NCBI GenBank assembly: GCA_012729455.1
Contig: JAAYDC010000001.1
Coordinates: 42,482 to 106,481 of the forward strand
Direction: 5' to 3'
Length of the DNA: 64,000 bases
Origin: Chloroflexota bacterium
GTDB taxonomy: Bacteria; Chloroflexota; Anaerolineae; UBA1429
Part shown: piece after piece, positions 7,993-16,610 of the stretch
Numbering within the stretch: position 1 is the stretch's first letter
Layout: every line of letters starts with the position of its first letter
Translations under genes and position numbers: made by a program
The notes under the pieces: model-generated
Told to the model about the DNA's origin: nothing
The model's input: only the letters and a program-made list of their open reading frames with translations
Database searches by the model: none

Positions 7993-8719
7993 CATCTACC
8001 AGGTGATGCGCGTCACCGAGCGCATACCGGAGGGAAAGTGCGGTGCCACCCTGGTTCTGGACGGTGAGTTGCCGTGCCAGGCCGGACAATTCGTGATGGT
8101 ATGGCTGCCGGGCGTCGAGGAACGTCCCTTTACGTTGGTCAACGACACACCGGTCACCCTGACCGTCGCGGCAATCGGGCCCCTGACGCGCGCACTGGCT
8201 GGGCTCGAGGTGGGCGCGCGGGTGTGGCTGCGCGGTCCTTACGGCCACGGGTTTCCTCCTCCCGGCCGACGGCTGCTGGTGCTGGGGGGCGGCAGCGGAA
8301 TCGCCTCGTTGGCGCTGCTGGCACGCCGTGCGCTGGCTGAGGGCGCCGAGGTGCGCACCTATATCGGGGCGCGCACGACCGATCTGTTGATGCTGCCTTG
8401 GTATCCGCATTGGAGCACACTGACTCTGACGACCGACGACGGCAGCCAAGGGATTCACGGCAATGTGCTGCAGGCTGCTGCGGAGCAGTTCGCGTGGGCG
8501 GATGGCATCTACGCCTGCGGCCCCGAGCCGATGCTGGCAGCCCTGGCGCGCAGTCGCCGATCAGATTGGCCTCCATGCTGGATCAACCTCGAGCGCGTGA
8601 TGCGTTGCGGCATCGGTGTGTGTGGCAGCTGCCACTGCGGTAGCCACCTGGTATGTGCCGATGGGCCCGTCTTTAACCTCGAACAGGTGACTGCGGAGCT
8701 ACTCGCGCCACCACATTGA
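7982..8719 (+). CDS. pyrK: dihydroorotate dehydrogenase B, electron-transfer subunit
   Basis: FAD and [2Fe-2S] subunit passing electrons from PyrD to NAD+. At 245 residues it shows the FAD-binding RPFTLVNDTPVTLT region, the NAD-binding GGGSGIASLALL, the YACGPEPML motif, and a C-terminal iron-sulfur cluster MRCGIGVCGSCHCGSHLVC in which four cysteines follow the PyrK spacing. The start ATG at 7982 lies inside the end of pyrD; an in-frame upstream extension lacks family similarity. It is the last gene of the pyr operon. No terminator was recognised before the next gene. Confidence 0.94.
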   Translation: MLDNIYQVMRVTERIPEGKCGATLVLDGELPCQAGQFVMVWLPGVEERPFTLVNDTPVTLTVAAIGPLTRALAGLEVGARVWLRGPYGHGFPPPGRRLLVLGGGSGIASLALLARRALAEGAEVRTYIGARTTDLLMLPWYPHWSTLTLTTDDGSQGIHGNVLQAAAEQFAWADGIYACGPEPMLAALARSRRSDWPPCWINLERVMRCGIGVCGSCHCGSHLVCADGPVFNLEQVTAELLAPPH

Positions 8720-8798
8720 GCGCTTTTGGCAGTCTTTGGGTAGTTTTTGATAGCTGCCACCAGCCACAATAAGGGCATCATATGAGGGGAGATGCATT

Positions 8799-10157
8799 AT
8801 GACACTACGCTCTGAACTATCTGAGATAGCCAACGATGCCCCGGCCCTGGAACAGGCCTATCGGCATGCCCTGGAGGCCGACCAGGAAGGTGCCTTTATC
8901 GCCGAGATCATCGCTCTGGCAAATGAACACCCAGATAACATATTGCTGGCAACCTGGATGGCGCGCCTTGAGCCTGCCAAGGCTGCGTCTCGAGCAGCAC
9001 GACCGCGCATTCTCTGGCCAGTACTCGTGATTGTAGGCCTGGTCATGTCGGTACTCTTTTACTTTGGTCTGGATGACGCCGTGCTCGAGCTGCCATCAGC
9101 CCAGTTCTGGCTGCCGTTGGCCTTTGTCGCGGTGGTTGCTGCGGGGGTCTCCGTTTACCTTGTAGCAGCACGGCGACGGCTATGGGGCTGGACGGCGCTC
9201 GTGTTGGGGGTGCTGGTGGTGTTGGGCGCCTATGCTGTGCTTTTTATGATGCGCATCGAGCAGGGTAACCAGGATTCGCTCCTTCCGCTGCAATACCAGG
9301 ATCTGGCGCCGGTCCATTTTGCCGGACTGGCCTTTTTAGCCGTCCTGTGGGCAGTTGGCGGACATCATACTGCGCCTGGCGGCCGGCATGCGATTATCAT
9401 CAAGGTCTTTGAGACGGCTATCACCATCGGGTTGTTGCAGGCTGTCCTGACGGCCGCGGTCCTGCTCTGGGGCACATTGTTTACCATACAGGGCCTGCCT
9501 TTCCTTTTCTTTGATGCGGATACTCCGCTTTGGATAAAGCTCCGCCGTTTTGCAGCCGTGACAGGCGTTACATTCGTTGTATTGCTCTCGACGGCGTTCA
9601 GCTACAACGCGCACACCGCGCCCGAGGAGCAGGATTTCAGCAGCGGGATTTCGATAGTGGTGAGCTTTATGCTGCGCATCCTGCTGCTTGTGAGTGTGGT
9701 GGGGCTGGCTGCGGTTGCGGTGGTAATCCCCTTTACCTTTATGGAACCCTTTAATTCGCGCGATGTGCTCATCGCTTATAACATGCTGCAGTTTGCCGTG
9801 GTAGCCGTAGTGGTGGGCATTGTCCCGCCGTTGCAGGCCCAGGATTCCCTGCGCACCAACAAGACGGTGCGCGCAGGGGTACTGATCCTGATCATCCTCA
9901 CCGTGCTGGTGAGTTTGTACGCGCTGGCAGCGGTGGTCTACCGCACCGCACTGACGGGTCTGACCCCCAACCGTATCACGGTTATTACCTGGAATGCCGT
10001 GAACATTGCCCTGCTGGCGTTAGCCGGTTGGCGCATCTTGCGCACCGGGAAGAACGGATGGGTGGCCGCCATCTCGCGCACTATCCACGTGGGTCTGCTG
10101 GTATACACTATCAGTGCCACGATGCTGCTGGTGGTGCTACCGCTCGTATTTCATTAA
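8799..10157 (+). CDS. polytopic membrane protein of unknown function
   Basis: A 452-residue protein with a soluble, charged N-terminal region of about 65 residues (including PALEQAYRHALEADQEGAF), then about ten hydrophobic segments, the first near residues 70-88. Overall layout resembles DUF4153-type membrane proteins, but no diagnostic motif was seen. GGGGAG lies 8 nt before the ATG. It begins 79 nt after pyrK on the same strand and ends 5 nt before the HAD gene, so it is probably co-transcribed with that. A short ORF at 10894 resembles its N-terminal region. Function not assigned. Confidence 0.7.
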   Translation: MTLRSELSEIANDAPALEQAYRHALEADQEGAFIAEIIALANEHPDNILLATWMARLEPAKAASRAARPRILWPVLVIVGLVMSVLFYFGLDDAVLELPSAQFWLPLAFVAVVAAGVSVYLVAARRRLWGWTALVLGVLVVLGAYAVLFMMRIEQGNQDSLLPLQYQDLAPVHFAGLAFLAVLWAVGGHHTAPGGRHAIIIKVFETAITIGLLQAVLTAAVLLWGTLFTIQGLPFLFFDADTPLWIKLRRFAAVTGVTFVVLLSTAFSYNAHTAPEEQDFSSGISIVVSFMLRILLLVSVVGLAAVAVVIPFTFMEPFNSRDVLIAYNMLQFAVVAVVVGIVPPLQAQDSLRTNKTVRAGVLILIILTVLVSLYALAAVVYRTALTGLTPNRITVITWNAVNIALLALAGWRILRTGKNGWVAAISRTIHVGLLVYTISATMLLVVLPLVFH

Positions 10158-10162
10158 GGGCT

Positions 10163-10882
10163 ATGTCAGGCATCCATACCCTGCTGATTGACGCAGACGA
10201 TACCCTCTGGGAGAACAACATCTACTATGAACGCTGCTCTCAGGCACTGGTCGAGCAGCTCGCGCCTCTGGGGATCGCTGCCGACGATGTGATGCGCGCC
10301 ATCCGCCGCCACAAGCTCGAAGTGATTCCCGATTATGGATACGGCCCGCGCGGATACATTGAGGCGCTCGGGCGCAGCGCCTTGCAGTTGGCGCAGGAAA
10401 AGGGCCTGGCGATCGGGCCTGACTTTCTTGAGCGCTCACGCAGCTGCGGTGCCATGATGCTGCACCCGCCGCTGGAACTGCTGCCAGGCGTAAGAGAGAG
10501 CCTGCGAACGCTGGCAGCTAGTTACAGGCTGGTGTTGGTGACCAAGGGCGACAACGAACTGCAGCGGCGCAAACTGGAACGTTCCGGGTTGGCAGAGCAT
10601 TTTGAGGGCGTGTATGTGCTCGAGGAAAAGGACCTTGCCGCATACCAGCGTGTTGCAGCCGACTTGGGTACTGATCCGGGTTCGATCTGCATGGTGGGCA
10701 ACAGCCCCAAATCGGATATCAACCCTGCCATTGAGGCCGGTATGTGGGCGGTGCTGATCGAGCACCCCCATACCTGGGAGGCTGAGCAGGAGGCCGTGGT
10801 CATCTCGCCCCGCATGTTCCGCTGCAACAGCTTTGGCGAGCTGCCGGATTGTCTGCGCAGCATGGCACAGTTTAGCACCTGA
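10163..10882 (+). CDS. HAD-superfamily hydrolase (phosphatase)
   Basis: A 239-residue haloacid-dehalogenase-fold phosphatase. Motif I is DADDTLW (10-16; nucleophile Asp, with Asp+2), motif II the Thr in LVLVTKGDN, motif III a lysine near EEKDLAAY, and motif IV CMVGNSPKSDI. An alpha-helical cap of about 90 residues lies between motifs I and II. The start chosen is the ATG at 10163, where similarity begins; the frame is open further upstream, inside the previous gene, without homology. Substrate unknown; probably a small phosphorylated metabolite in the cytoplasm. Confidence 0.85.
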   Translation: MSGIHTLLIDADDTLWENNIYYERCSQALVEQLAPLGIAADDVMRAIRRHKLEVIPDYGYGPRGYIEALGRSALQLAQEKGLAIGPDFLERSRSCGAMMLHPPLELLPGVRESLRTLAASYRLVLVTKGDNELQRRKLERSGLAEHFEGVYVLEEKDLAAYQRVAADLGTDPGSICMVGNSPKSDINPAIEAGMWAVLIEHPHTWEAEQEAVVISPRMFRCNSFGELPDCLRSMAQFST

Positions 10883-10893
10883 AAGGAGACACA

Positions 10894-11025
10894 ATGGAGC
10901 CCCCGCTCGATCTGACAGGCAAAATCAGTGATGTGGCGGCTCTCGAGGCACTCTATCAGCAGGCTCAGGATGAGAGCCAATTATCTACATCCTGCGAGCG
11001 CTCTAGACTCCTTTCATCCTGTTAG
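10894..11025 (+). CDS. 43-residue small protein or truncated paralogue
   Basis: ATG preceded by AAAGGAGA at ideal spacing, TAG at 11023-11025. The segment SDVAALEALYQQAQDES resembles the N-terminal segment of the membrane protein encoded at 8799 (APALEQAYRHALEADQEG) in length, register and charge pattern, but no membrane part follows. It is probably the surviving start of a duplicated gene, or a small protein sharing that soluble domain. It lies 11 nt after the HAD gene. Real translation is suggested only by the ribosome binding site. Confidence 0.45.
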   Translation: MEPPLDLTGKISDVAALEALYQQAQDESQLSTSCERSRLLSSC

Positions 11026-11073
11026 CTGGCGTCTATCATACACGCCACGCTAACAGACAGCTGGAGGCTGCCC

Positions 11074-12072
11074 GTGACTGGAAGCAAAGTGAATTGGGTG
11101 CGCATCGCGCCCATGTTCACCGAGTTGTTGCGCGAAACCTGCGCCCTGTGGGAGCCAGGCTGGGTCTCGTATAACTGGCGCGCCTACAGCTGTGACCACA
11201 GCCTGCGGGTGAGGAACCTGGCGGTGCATCTGGCACGTGAGACAGGCGCGGACGTGGCTGTGTGCGATTGTGCCGGGCTGCTGCACGACCTGACCAAACT
11301 CTACGACGGCGATTACCTCACCGACGCACAGGGCAAGCGCCTCACGAACGCGAACGGTTTTTGGATCAGCGCCACCCGTTCGCCGCTCGCACAAAACCGT
11401 GTGACCAAACGCTATGACGAGATGCAGCTGGCTGGCCAAGTGCATAGCCGCTCGGGTGCTGTGCTGGCACGCAGCCTGCTCGACGAAGCCGGTTGCGCGG
11501 CTGCTTTCAGCGAGCGCGTGGCGGAAGCGATCGCACAGCACCTCGGTCCCTCCGTTGATGCCTCAATCGAGGCGTTCTGCCTCTACGATGCCGACCTGAT
11601 CGACGCCAACATCGGCCTGCCGGCCTTTATACGCTTCCTGTACATCAATCAGCACTTTTATGATATGCGCCGTGCCGACGAGTCGGAGCCCACGCTTGAC
11701 CAATTACTCGAGCGAGAACCGGGTGTCTTTTTACGTTCCTTTCTGGGTGAAGCGACGCCGCGCTGGATGGCCGGCAAACGCAGCGATTTTATCCCGCAGC
11801 TGCGTACTGCTGCAGCCCGCGATCTGGCTACACATAGGCAGACGCGCCTGGAAGAGATCGTGACAGCGATGCAGTCCGAGACGCTCTCTGCGCCCGGTTT
11901 CGCCGCCAATGGCGGCAGCGGTTTGCTTCTGCGGCTACTGGCGTATGGCGGAGAACCCGAGATCAATCGCGAACTCGAGGAGCTGGAAGGCGCGCTGGCA
12001 CAGGGCAACTGGCGAGCAAGTGCCCGCGACCTGGTACAGTATGCCAACCGGGAGGTGCTGGGAGTTTTCTAG
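11074..12072 (+). CDS. HD-domain phosphohydrolase-like protein
   Basis: A 332-residue protein with an N-terminal HD domain: His in CDHSLRVRNLAVHL, the HD pair in CAGLLHDLTKLYDG, and later His/Asp residues in QVHSRSGAVL, AIAQHL and LYDADLID. HD proteins are metal-dependent phosphohydrolases acting on nucleotides or phosphorylated metabolites. The C-terminal 130 residues are not recognised. GTG start with GGAGG seven bases upstream. It overlaps the convergent amidohydrolase gene by 4 bases at the 3' end. No partner identifies the substrate. Confidence 0.8.
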   Translation: MTGSKVNWVRIAPMFTELLRETCALWEPGWVSYNWRAYSCDHSLRVRNLAVHLARETGADVAVCDCAGLLHDLTKLYDGDYLTDAQGKRLTNANGFWISATRSPLAQNRVTKRYDEMQLAGQVHSRSGAVLARSLLDEAGCAAAFSERVAEAIAQHLGPSVDASIEAFCLYDADLIDANIGLPAFIRFLYINQHFYDMRRADESEPTLDQLLEREPGVFLRSFLGEATPRWMAGKRSDFIPQLRTAAARDLATHRQTRLEEIVTAMQSETLSAPGFAANGGSGLLLRLLAYGGEPEINRELEELEGALAQGNWRASARDLVQYANREVLGVF

Positions 12073-12824
12073 AGCCCCAGCACGCGGCTGATGTTGCCGC
12101 CGCATACCAGCGCCTTTTCGCTCGGCGATAAATCTTGGTACACCACCTGACGGATGCCCCACTCATAGCGCAGTGGGGTAAAGGGGCTATCAGAGCCAAA
12201 GCAGACCCGGTCGGCACCCAGCTGGCGTAGCGCCTGCAGCACCTTGCGATAGTCAGCCTCGGAATCGATCAGATACCAGTTGGGGTACCGCTCAGCCAGT
12301 TCGATGACGGTATCGTACAGCCCGGGCATGCCCGCTCCGCCCATATGCACCAGCAGGATCTTTAACTCGGGGAACAGGTCCGAGATGCGTGCGACGCGCA
12401 GGGGATGGGTACGCTCATAGTCGTTGGCGCCGCAGTGCAGTGCGAGCACCAGCCCGGCTGAGGCGATCCGTTCGATTAACGGCATGGCCAACTGCGGGTC
12501 ATCGATGGCGTACTGGTCGCGCGCGCCATTGAGCTTGACGCCGCGCACCCCATATTCGGCAATGCAGCGCTCCAGCTCGGATTTGGCCGCCGACAGCCCC
12601 AAGCGGGGGTTGATGCCGCCAAAGGGAATAATACGGCTGGGGTAGCTCTGCGAGCCGCGGTAGATGGCGCGGTTATCGGCTGCCACCTCGCGCGTATAGG
12701 TCAGCATCGGCCAGCACACTGCCTGGTCGATACCGGCGCCATCCATGCGCTTTAGCAGCTCGTCAACCCCAATCTCAAAGCCGACCGGCGCGGCAGAGAT
12801 GTGGCAATCAGCATCAACGATCAT
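12069..12824 (-). CDS. amidohydrolase-related TIM-barrel protein
   Basis: A 251-residue amidohydrolase_2-like (COG2159-type) protein, a group that includes decarboxylases and lactonases for aromatic or sugar acids. Seen: N-terminal IVDADCHISAA, GVKLNGARDQYAI, VLALHCGAND, LLVHMGGAG and the late metal Asp motif VCFGSDSPF. The usual N-terminal H-x-H is reduced to His-Ile-Ser, so the metal site may be altered. Twelve bases separate it from the FAD-oxidoreductase gene upstream on the same strand, suggesting one operon. Substrate not predicted. Confidence 0.8.
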   Translation of the reverse strand: MIVDADCHISAAPVGFEIGVDELLKRMDGAGIDQAVCWPMLTYTREVAADNRAIYRGSQSYPSRIIPFGGINPRLGLSAAKSELERCIAEYGVRGVKLNGARDQYAIDDPQLAMPLIERIASAGLVLALHCGANDYERTHPLRVARISDLFPELKILLVHMGGAGMPGLYDTVIELAERYPNWYLIDSEADYRKVLQALRQLGADRVCFGSDSPFTPLRYEWGIRQVVYQDLSPSEKALVCGGNISRVLGL

Positions 12825-12835
12825 GCGATAACTCC

Positions 12836-14140
12836 TTACAACATCACATCGTCAGCCACCAGTTGGCGGCGCAGCGCATCGATATCCATGTCACTTGGGA
12901 GCACGCCGGCGCGGCAGGCCATCGCGGCGGCTACTCCAGCGGCTTGACCCGTTACCATGGCCGGCGGAATCAAGCGGATTGCCTGTTGGCCATAGTCATC
13001 TGCCCAGATGCAGCGCCCGGCTACCAGCAGGCCTGGTGTGGTCTCGGGCACCAGGCAGCCATAGGCCACGCGGTAGACGCCATCCGGGCAGTTGCTGTTT
13101 CCGGCCTGGCCGATAGTATCGGCAGGATGAGCACCAGCGCGCATCTCGGCCTTGTTCAGTTGGGCTCGGCCTCGGATGCGGCGGCTATCACGCACGCCCA
13201 GCTGCGAGGCGAATTGCAGTAACATGGCATCTTCAAAGCCTGGGATATGGCGCTTGTGAAATTCGAGCGAATCCCACAGCTGCCGGCGCAAGGTCACCTC
13301 CGCATAGGTGAGGTGTTCCCTATCGAGAGCGTTCAGGCTGCCGCGAAAGTATTCGACTGCGTTGCCCGGCTCACGCGCCGCAGCCGGAGTGGCTTCTTCA
13401 GGATGGCGCTGGGTCAACCCCAGGATGTTGATCCAGTACACCCCTGCGCCGCTGTGCGGTGTAAGCCCCGGCCAAAAGGCATACCCTCCCTGTTCCTGCA
13501 GCTGACGATGCAGTTCCTGCAGGGCTTCGGGCTGCTCACGACGGAAGCGATCATATGTGACGCGGTCAATTCCGCCGACTTTGAGGTTCAGGCCGATCGC
13601 CTGGGTATGCAGCTCATAGGCGGCACCTGCCAGAGCGGCCAGGTCGCCATCGCCCGTAGCATCGATGCACACTTTGGCATACCAGGCCTCGCGTCCTTGC
13701 TTGCTTTCGGTGATCACCCCGCGAACAGCACAGTTTTCCATAATAGCGCGCACTGCCCAGCTATGCAGGCGCAGTGACACGCCTGCCTGCAGGCACATGT
13801 CATCGGCCACTACCTTGAGCACTTCGGAATCGGCGTGAATTGCCAGGGGATGTTCCTCGGCCAAGCCGCCCAGCGCACGGCAGCGCTCTAGGGCTTCCCA
13901 AGGCAAGCCGCCGATGGCGCGTTGACCGCTACGCTTGGCCAGAGAATCCATGTACAATACCAGTCCTCCAGTCGCAAGGCCGCCCAAGCATCCATAACGT
14001 TCGATAAGAGTCACCTGTGCGCCGTTGCGCGCCGCAGCCACCGCGGCGATGAATCCGGCTGGACCGCCGCCGATTACCAGCACATCGCATTCGCCGGATA
14101 TCGGCAGATCCTGAGCGCTCTCATGATAGGTTGCTTGCAT
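12836..14140 (-). CDS. FAD-dependent oxidoreductase (FAD_oxidored family)
   Basis: A 434-residue flavoprotein with a Rossmann dinucleotide motif DVLVIGGGPAGFIAAVAA near residue 18, ERYGCLGGLATGG, an FAD-contact Asp in CIDATGDGDLAALAG and the C-terminal LLVAGRCIWADDYG with PAMVTGQAAGVAAA. This family occurs next to sugar catabolic genes and oxidises unknown small molecules. The start at 14140 has GAGGTG upstream. A longer in-frame reading exists upstream but would pass through the promoter. Probably co-transcribed with the amidohydrolase. Confidence 0.85.
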   Translation of the reverse strand: MQATYHESAQDLPISGECDVLVIGGGPAGFIAAVAAARNGAQVTLIERYGCLGGLATGGLVLYMDSLAKRSGQRAIGGLPWEALERCRALGGLAEEHPLAIHADSEVLKVVADDMCLQAGVSLRLHSWAVRAIMENCAVRGVITESKQGREAWYAKVCIDATGDGDLAALAGAAYELHTQAIGLNLKVGGIDRVTYDRFRREQPEALQELHRQLQEQGGYAFWPGLTPHSGAGVYWINILGLTQRHPEEATPAAAREPGNAVEYFRGSLNALDREHLTYAEVTLRRQLWDSLEFHKRHIPGFEDAMLLQFASQLGVRDSRRIRGRAQLNKAEMRAGAHPADTIGQAGNSNCPDGVYRVAYGCLVPETTPGLLVAGRCIWADDYGQQAIRLIPPAMVTGQAAGVAAAMACRAGVLPSDMDIDALRRQLVADDVML

Positions 14141-14158
14141 CGCTTTCACCTCAGCATT

Positions 14159-14186
14159 ATTATAGCCCTTCATGGTGGTGCGGCAA
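14159..14186 (-). promoter_or_regulatory. promoter of FAD oxidoreductase gene
   Basis: Minus strand TTGCCG (14186-14181), 16 bp, TATAAT (14164-14159). It lies 18 bp upstream of the chosen ATG, giving a short leader. Confidence 0.6.
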
Positions 14187-14215
14187 GCAAAATGCTGCCT
14201 TGAGGAGGGTATCGC

Positions 14216-15502
14216 ATGTCGGTTAAACCCCTGCGCCGTTTGCTGCCCTGGGCTCTGATACTCCTGATCGCCGCGCTGAGCTACTGGCGCGCTCCTAACC
14301 TGTTCCACGACCCGCGAATCTGGGCAGAAGAGGGTGCTGTCTACCTGAGCACCGCCTACTATTCGGGCTTTTGGCGGGCATTGGTTGTACCGCATCAGGG
14401 ATACTATGCCCTGGTGCCCAATGTGGCTACCCTCCTGGCGCTGGGAGCCGGCATCCCGCGCGCGGCAATGATCACGACCTTGGTGGCCTTTATTGTGCAG
14501 CTGCTGCCAATCGCGCTAATCGCTTTCAGCCGTTCACAGTGGTGGCAGCGCCCTGCCGTGCGCCTCATAGGCGTGCTGATCGTGCTGTTGGCAGCCTCGA
14601 GCGGCGAGGTCTGGCTGAACACGATCAATTCGCAGTTCTACCTGGCGGTGGCAACCTTTTTGATCCTGGCGGAAGATGGCGTCGATGAAACGCCCGTGCG
14701 CAGCCTCATTTATGCCGCTATCCTGCTAATGGCTGGGTTAACGGCCTGGTATCCTGTTTTATGCTGCCGGCTTTTATCTGGAAGGCCGCGCAGCTGCGCA
14801 CTCGCGGTACCTGGTGGCAGGCAGCCGCCCTGGGACTGGCCACATTGTTGCAGGGCCTGGTTTACCTGCTGGCGAGCAATTCCGAATTGACCCTCAGCGC
14901 GCGCCTAGGCCAGCTCGATCTCACCACGGTGATCGCGGTGCTGCTCAACCGCACCGTGGTGGCAACGATCGCTGGGCAAAGTGCTGCCAGAGTGACCGGC
15001 GAGTGGCTGGCAACGGCCTACGCAAAAGGCGCGCGCGTTTTGCCCATCCTGATGATCCTTGCCTTGGTCATTCATATGACCATATTAGTGATCGCGGCAT
15101 CGGGAGATCGCCGGCGCCTGATACCGCTGATCGGTGCATATCTGGTGGTCGCCATTTTGTCGATCTTGAGTGCCTGGGTCGGGCCAGACCAGCACAAGAT
15201 CGTGCTGGTGCCTCCGGGTGCCGCAATTCGTTACTTTTACGCCCCCTCTGCCGATGCTGCTGCTGATCCTGCTGTTTGGAACGCTGACGAGCGGCGCTGA
15301 CCGCCGGCAGTGCCTGTTGGATACACTCCTGATAATTGGGCTGGTTACTGGTGCGCTGCACTTTGGGCCGGATATGCGTGATTTTAACCAGCCTAGCTGG
15401 CCCAGTTATCGTCGCCAGGTAGAGCGCTGGCAGCTCAACCCTCAGCAAGAGATCATGTTGTGGCCTGCACTATGGAAAATGACTCTCAAACCTCAGCTAT
15501 AA
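14216..15502 (+). pseudogene. polytopic membrane protein gene with two frameshifts
   Basis: Three frames join into one membrane protein of about 428 residues. Frame one (14216 to about 14745) starts MSVKPLRRLLPWALILL and has several membrane helices. Frame two (to about 15245) continues with FMLPAFIWKAAQLRTRG and further helices. Frame three ends at 15502 with EIMLWPALWKMTLKPQL. The second slip falls in a run of five C (15241-15245 region) and the first near GGGTTAACGG. The style (hydrophobic loops, acidic WAEEGAVYL near the N-terminus) resembles GT-C/PMT-like membrane glycosyltransferases, but this is not certain. Either an inactivated gene or assembly errors; the homopolymer at the second site keeps the latter open. 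Confidence 0.65.
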
Positions 15503-15532
15503 TAGTTATGTAAAGACTTTACGCCCTGTGAA

Positions 15533-15561
15533 TTGCATTCTGTGCGCGAACGGGGTATTCT
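15533..15561 (+). promoter_or_regulatory. glucokinase operon promoter
   Basis: TTGCAT (15533-15538), 17 bp, TATTCT (15556-15561); 27 bp before the glk ATG. Confidence 0.55.
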
Positions 15562-15588
15562 GGGTATATCATGTTCGCGGAGTGAGCT

Positions 15589-16590
15589 ATGTTGCTCTTG
15601 GCCGATGTCGGTGGCACCAAGACGGCCCTGGCGGTAGTTGATCCGGCGCGTGACCTGCACCGGCATCTCACCGAGCTGCAGGTGCAATCTGCCGATTTCG
15701 GCAGCTTTAACGATATGCTCGAGTTCGTGCTCGCTAAAGTCAGCTACCCCATTGAATACCTAGCCATGGGGGTGCCGGGGCCGGTGGCCGACGAGCGTGT
15801 GGTTGGCACCAACTTGCCATGGGAAGTCGACAGCCGAAAAGTTCGCGCACGCTTTGGATTCAAGGGTGTCACCCTGCTCAACGACCTGGAGGCTATCTCG
15901 AGCGCTATCCCGCTCCTGACCGAGCATGATGTCATTGCGCTCAACGACGTGCCCCCCAAAGCAGGCGGCTCAATCGCCGTGGTAGCGCCAGGCACTGGCT
16001 TGGGCGAAGGTTACCTCACCTGGGATGGCAAGCGTTACCGAGCACATCCTTCAGAGGGCGGGCATGCCAATTTCGGGCCGGATTCGCACCTGCAGTACGA
16101 GCTCGCCAACTGGCTATGGGCCAGATATGGGCATGTCTCTAATGAGCGCGTCTGTTCGGGGCGCGGGATGCCTAACCTGTACCAGTTCCTGAAGGAAGAA
16201 AAACAGATGCCTGAGCCTGCCTGGCTCAGCCAGGCGCTGCTGGGTGTGGATGACCCGACGCCCATCATCGTGCAGGAAGCCATGCGGCCTGAGGGCGCCG
16301 ATCCGTTATGCCGCGCTACTCTTGAGCTCTTTGTCGAGATCCTCGGCGCCGAAGCCGGCGACTTGGCACTCTCACTGCTGGCGACGGGCGGGGTTTATCT
16401 GGCGGGTGGTATCCCACCGCGCATTGTGAGCGAGCTGCAGCGCGGCGGCTTTATGCAGGCGTTCCGCGCCAAAGGGCGCGTGCAGTATGTAATGGAAGAT
16501 ATCCCCGTTTATGTGGTGCTGGATCCGCGCATCGCCCTGCTGGGTGTGGCGAGCCGCGCCCTAGAGACGATGACGATGGATGACCAATAA
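15589..16590 (+). CDS. glk: glucokinase
   Basis: Phosphorylates glucose with ATP to glucose-6-phosphate. The 333-residue protein is of the E. coli Glk type (not the ROK type). It has the N-terminal ATP phosphate loop LLADVGGTKTALAVVD, MGVPGPVADERV, the catalytic Asp in LLNDLEAIS, VVAPGTGLGEGYL, the HPSEGGHANFGP substrate block and ERVCSGRGMPNLY. GGAGTGAG precedes the ATG. Transaldolase follows after 20 nt, linking glucose entry to the pentose phosphate pathway. Confidence 0.93.
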   Translation: MLLLADVGGTKTALAVVDPARDLHRHLTELQVQSADFGSFNDMLEFVLAKVSYPIEYLAMGVPGPVADERVVGTNLPWEVDSRKVRARFGFKGVTLLNDLEAISSAIPLLTEHDVIALNDVPPKAGGSIAVVAPGTGLGEGYLTWDGKRYRAHPSEGGHANFGPDSHLQYELANWLWARYGHVSNERVCSGRGMPNLYQFLKEEKQMPEPAWLSQALLGVDDPTPIIVQEAMRPEGADPLCRATLELFVEILGAEAGDLALSLLATGGVYLAGGIPPRIVSELQRGGFMQAFRAKGRVQYVMEDIPVYVVLDPRIALLGVASRALETMTMDDQ

Positions 16591-16610
16591 TTCACCATGG
16601 AGGTTCAAGA

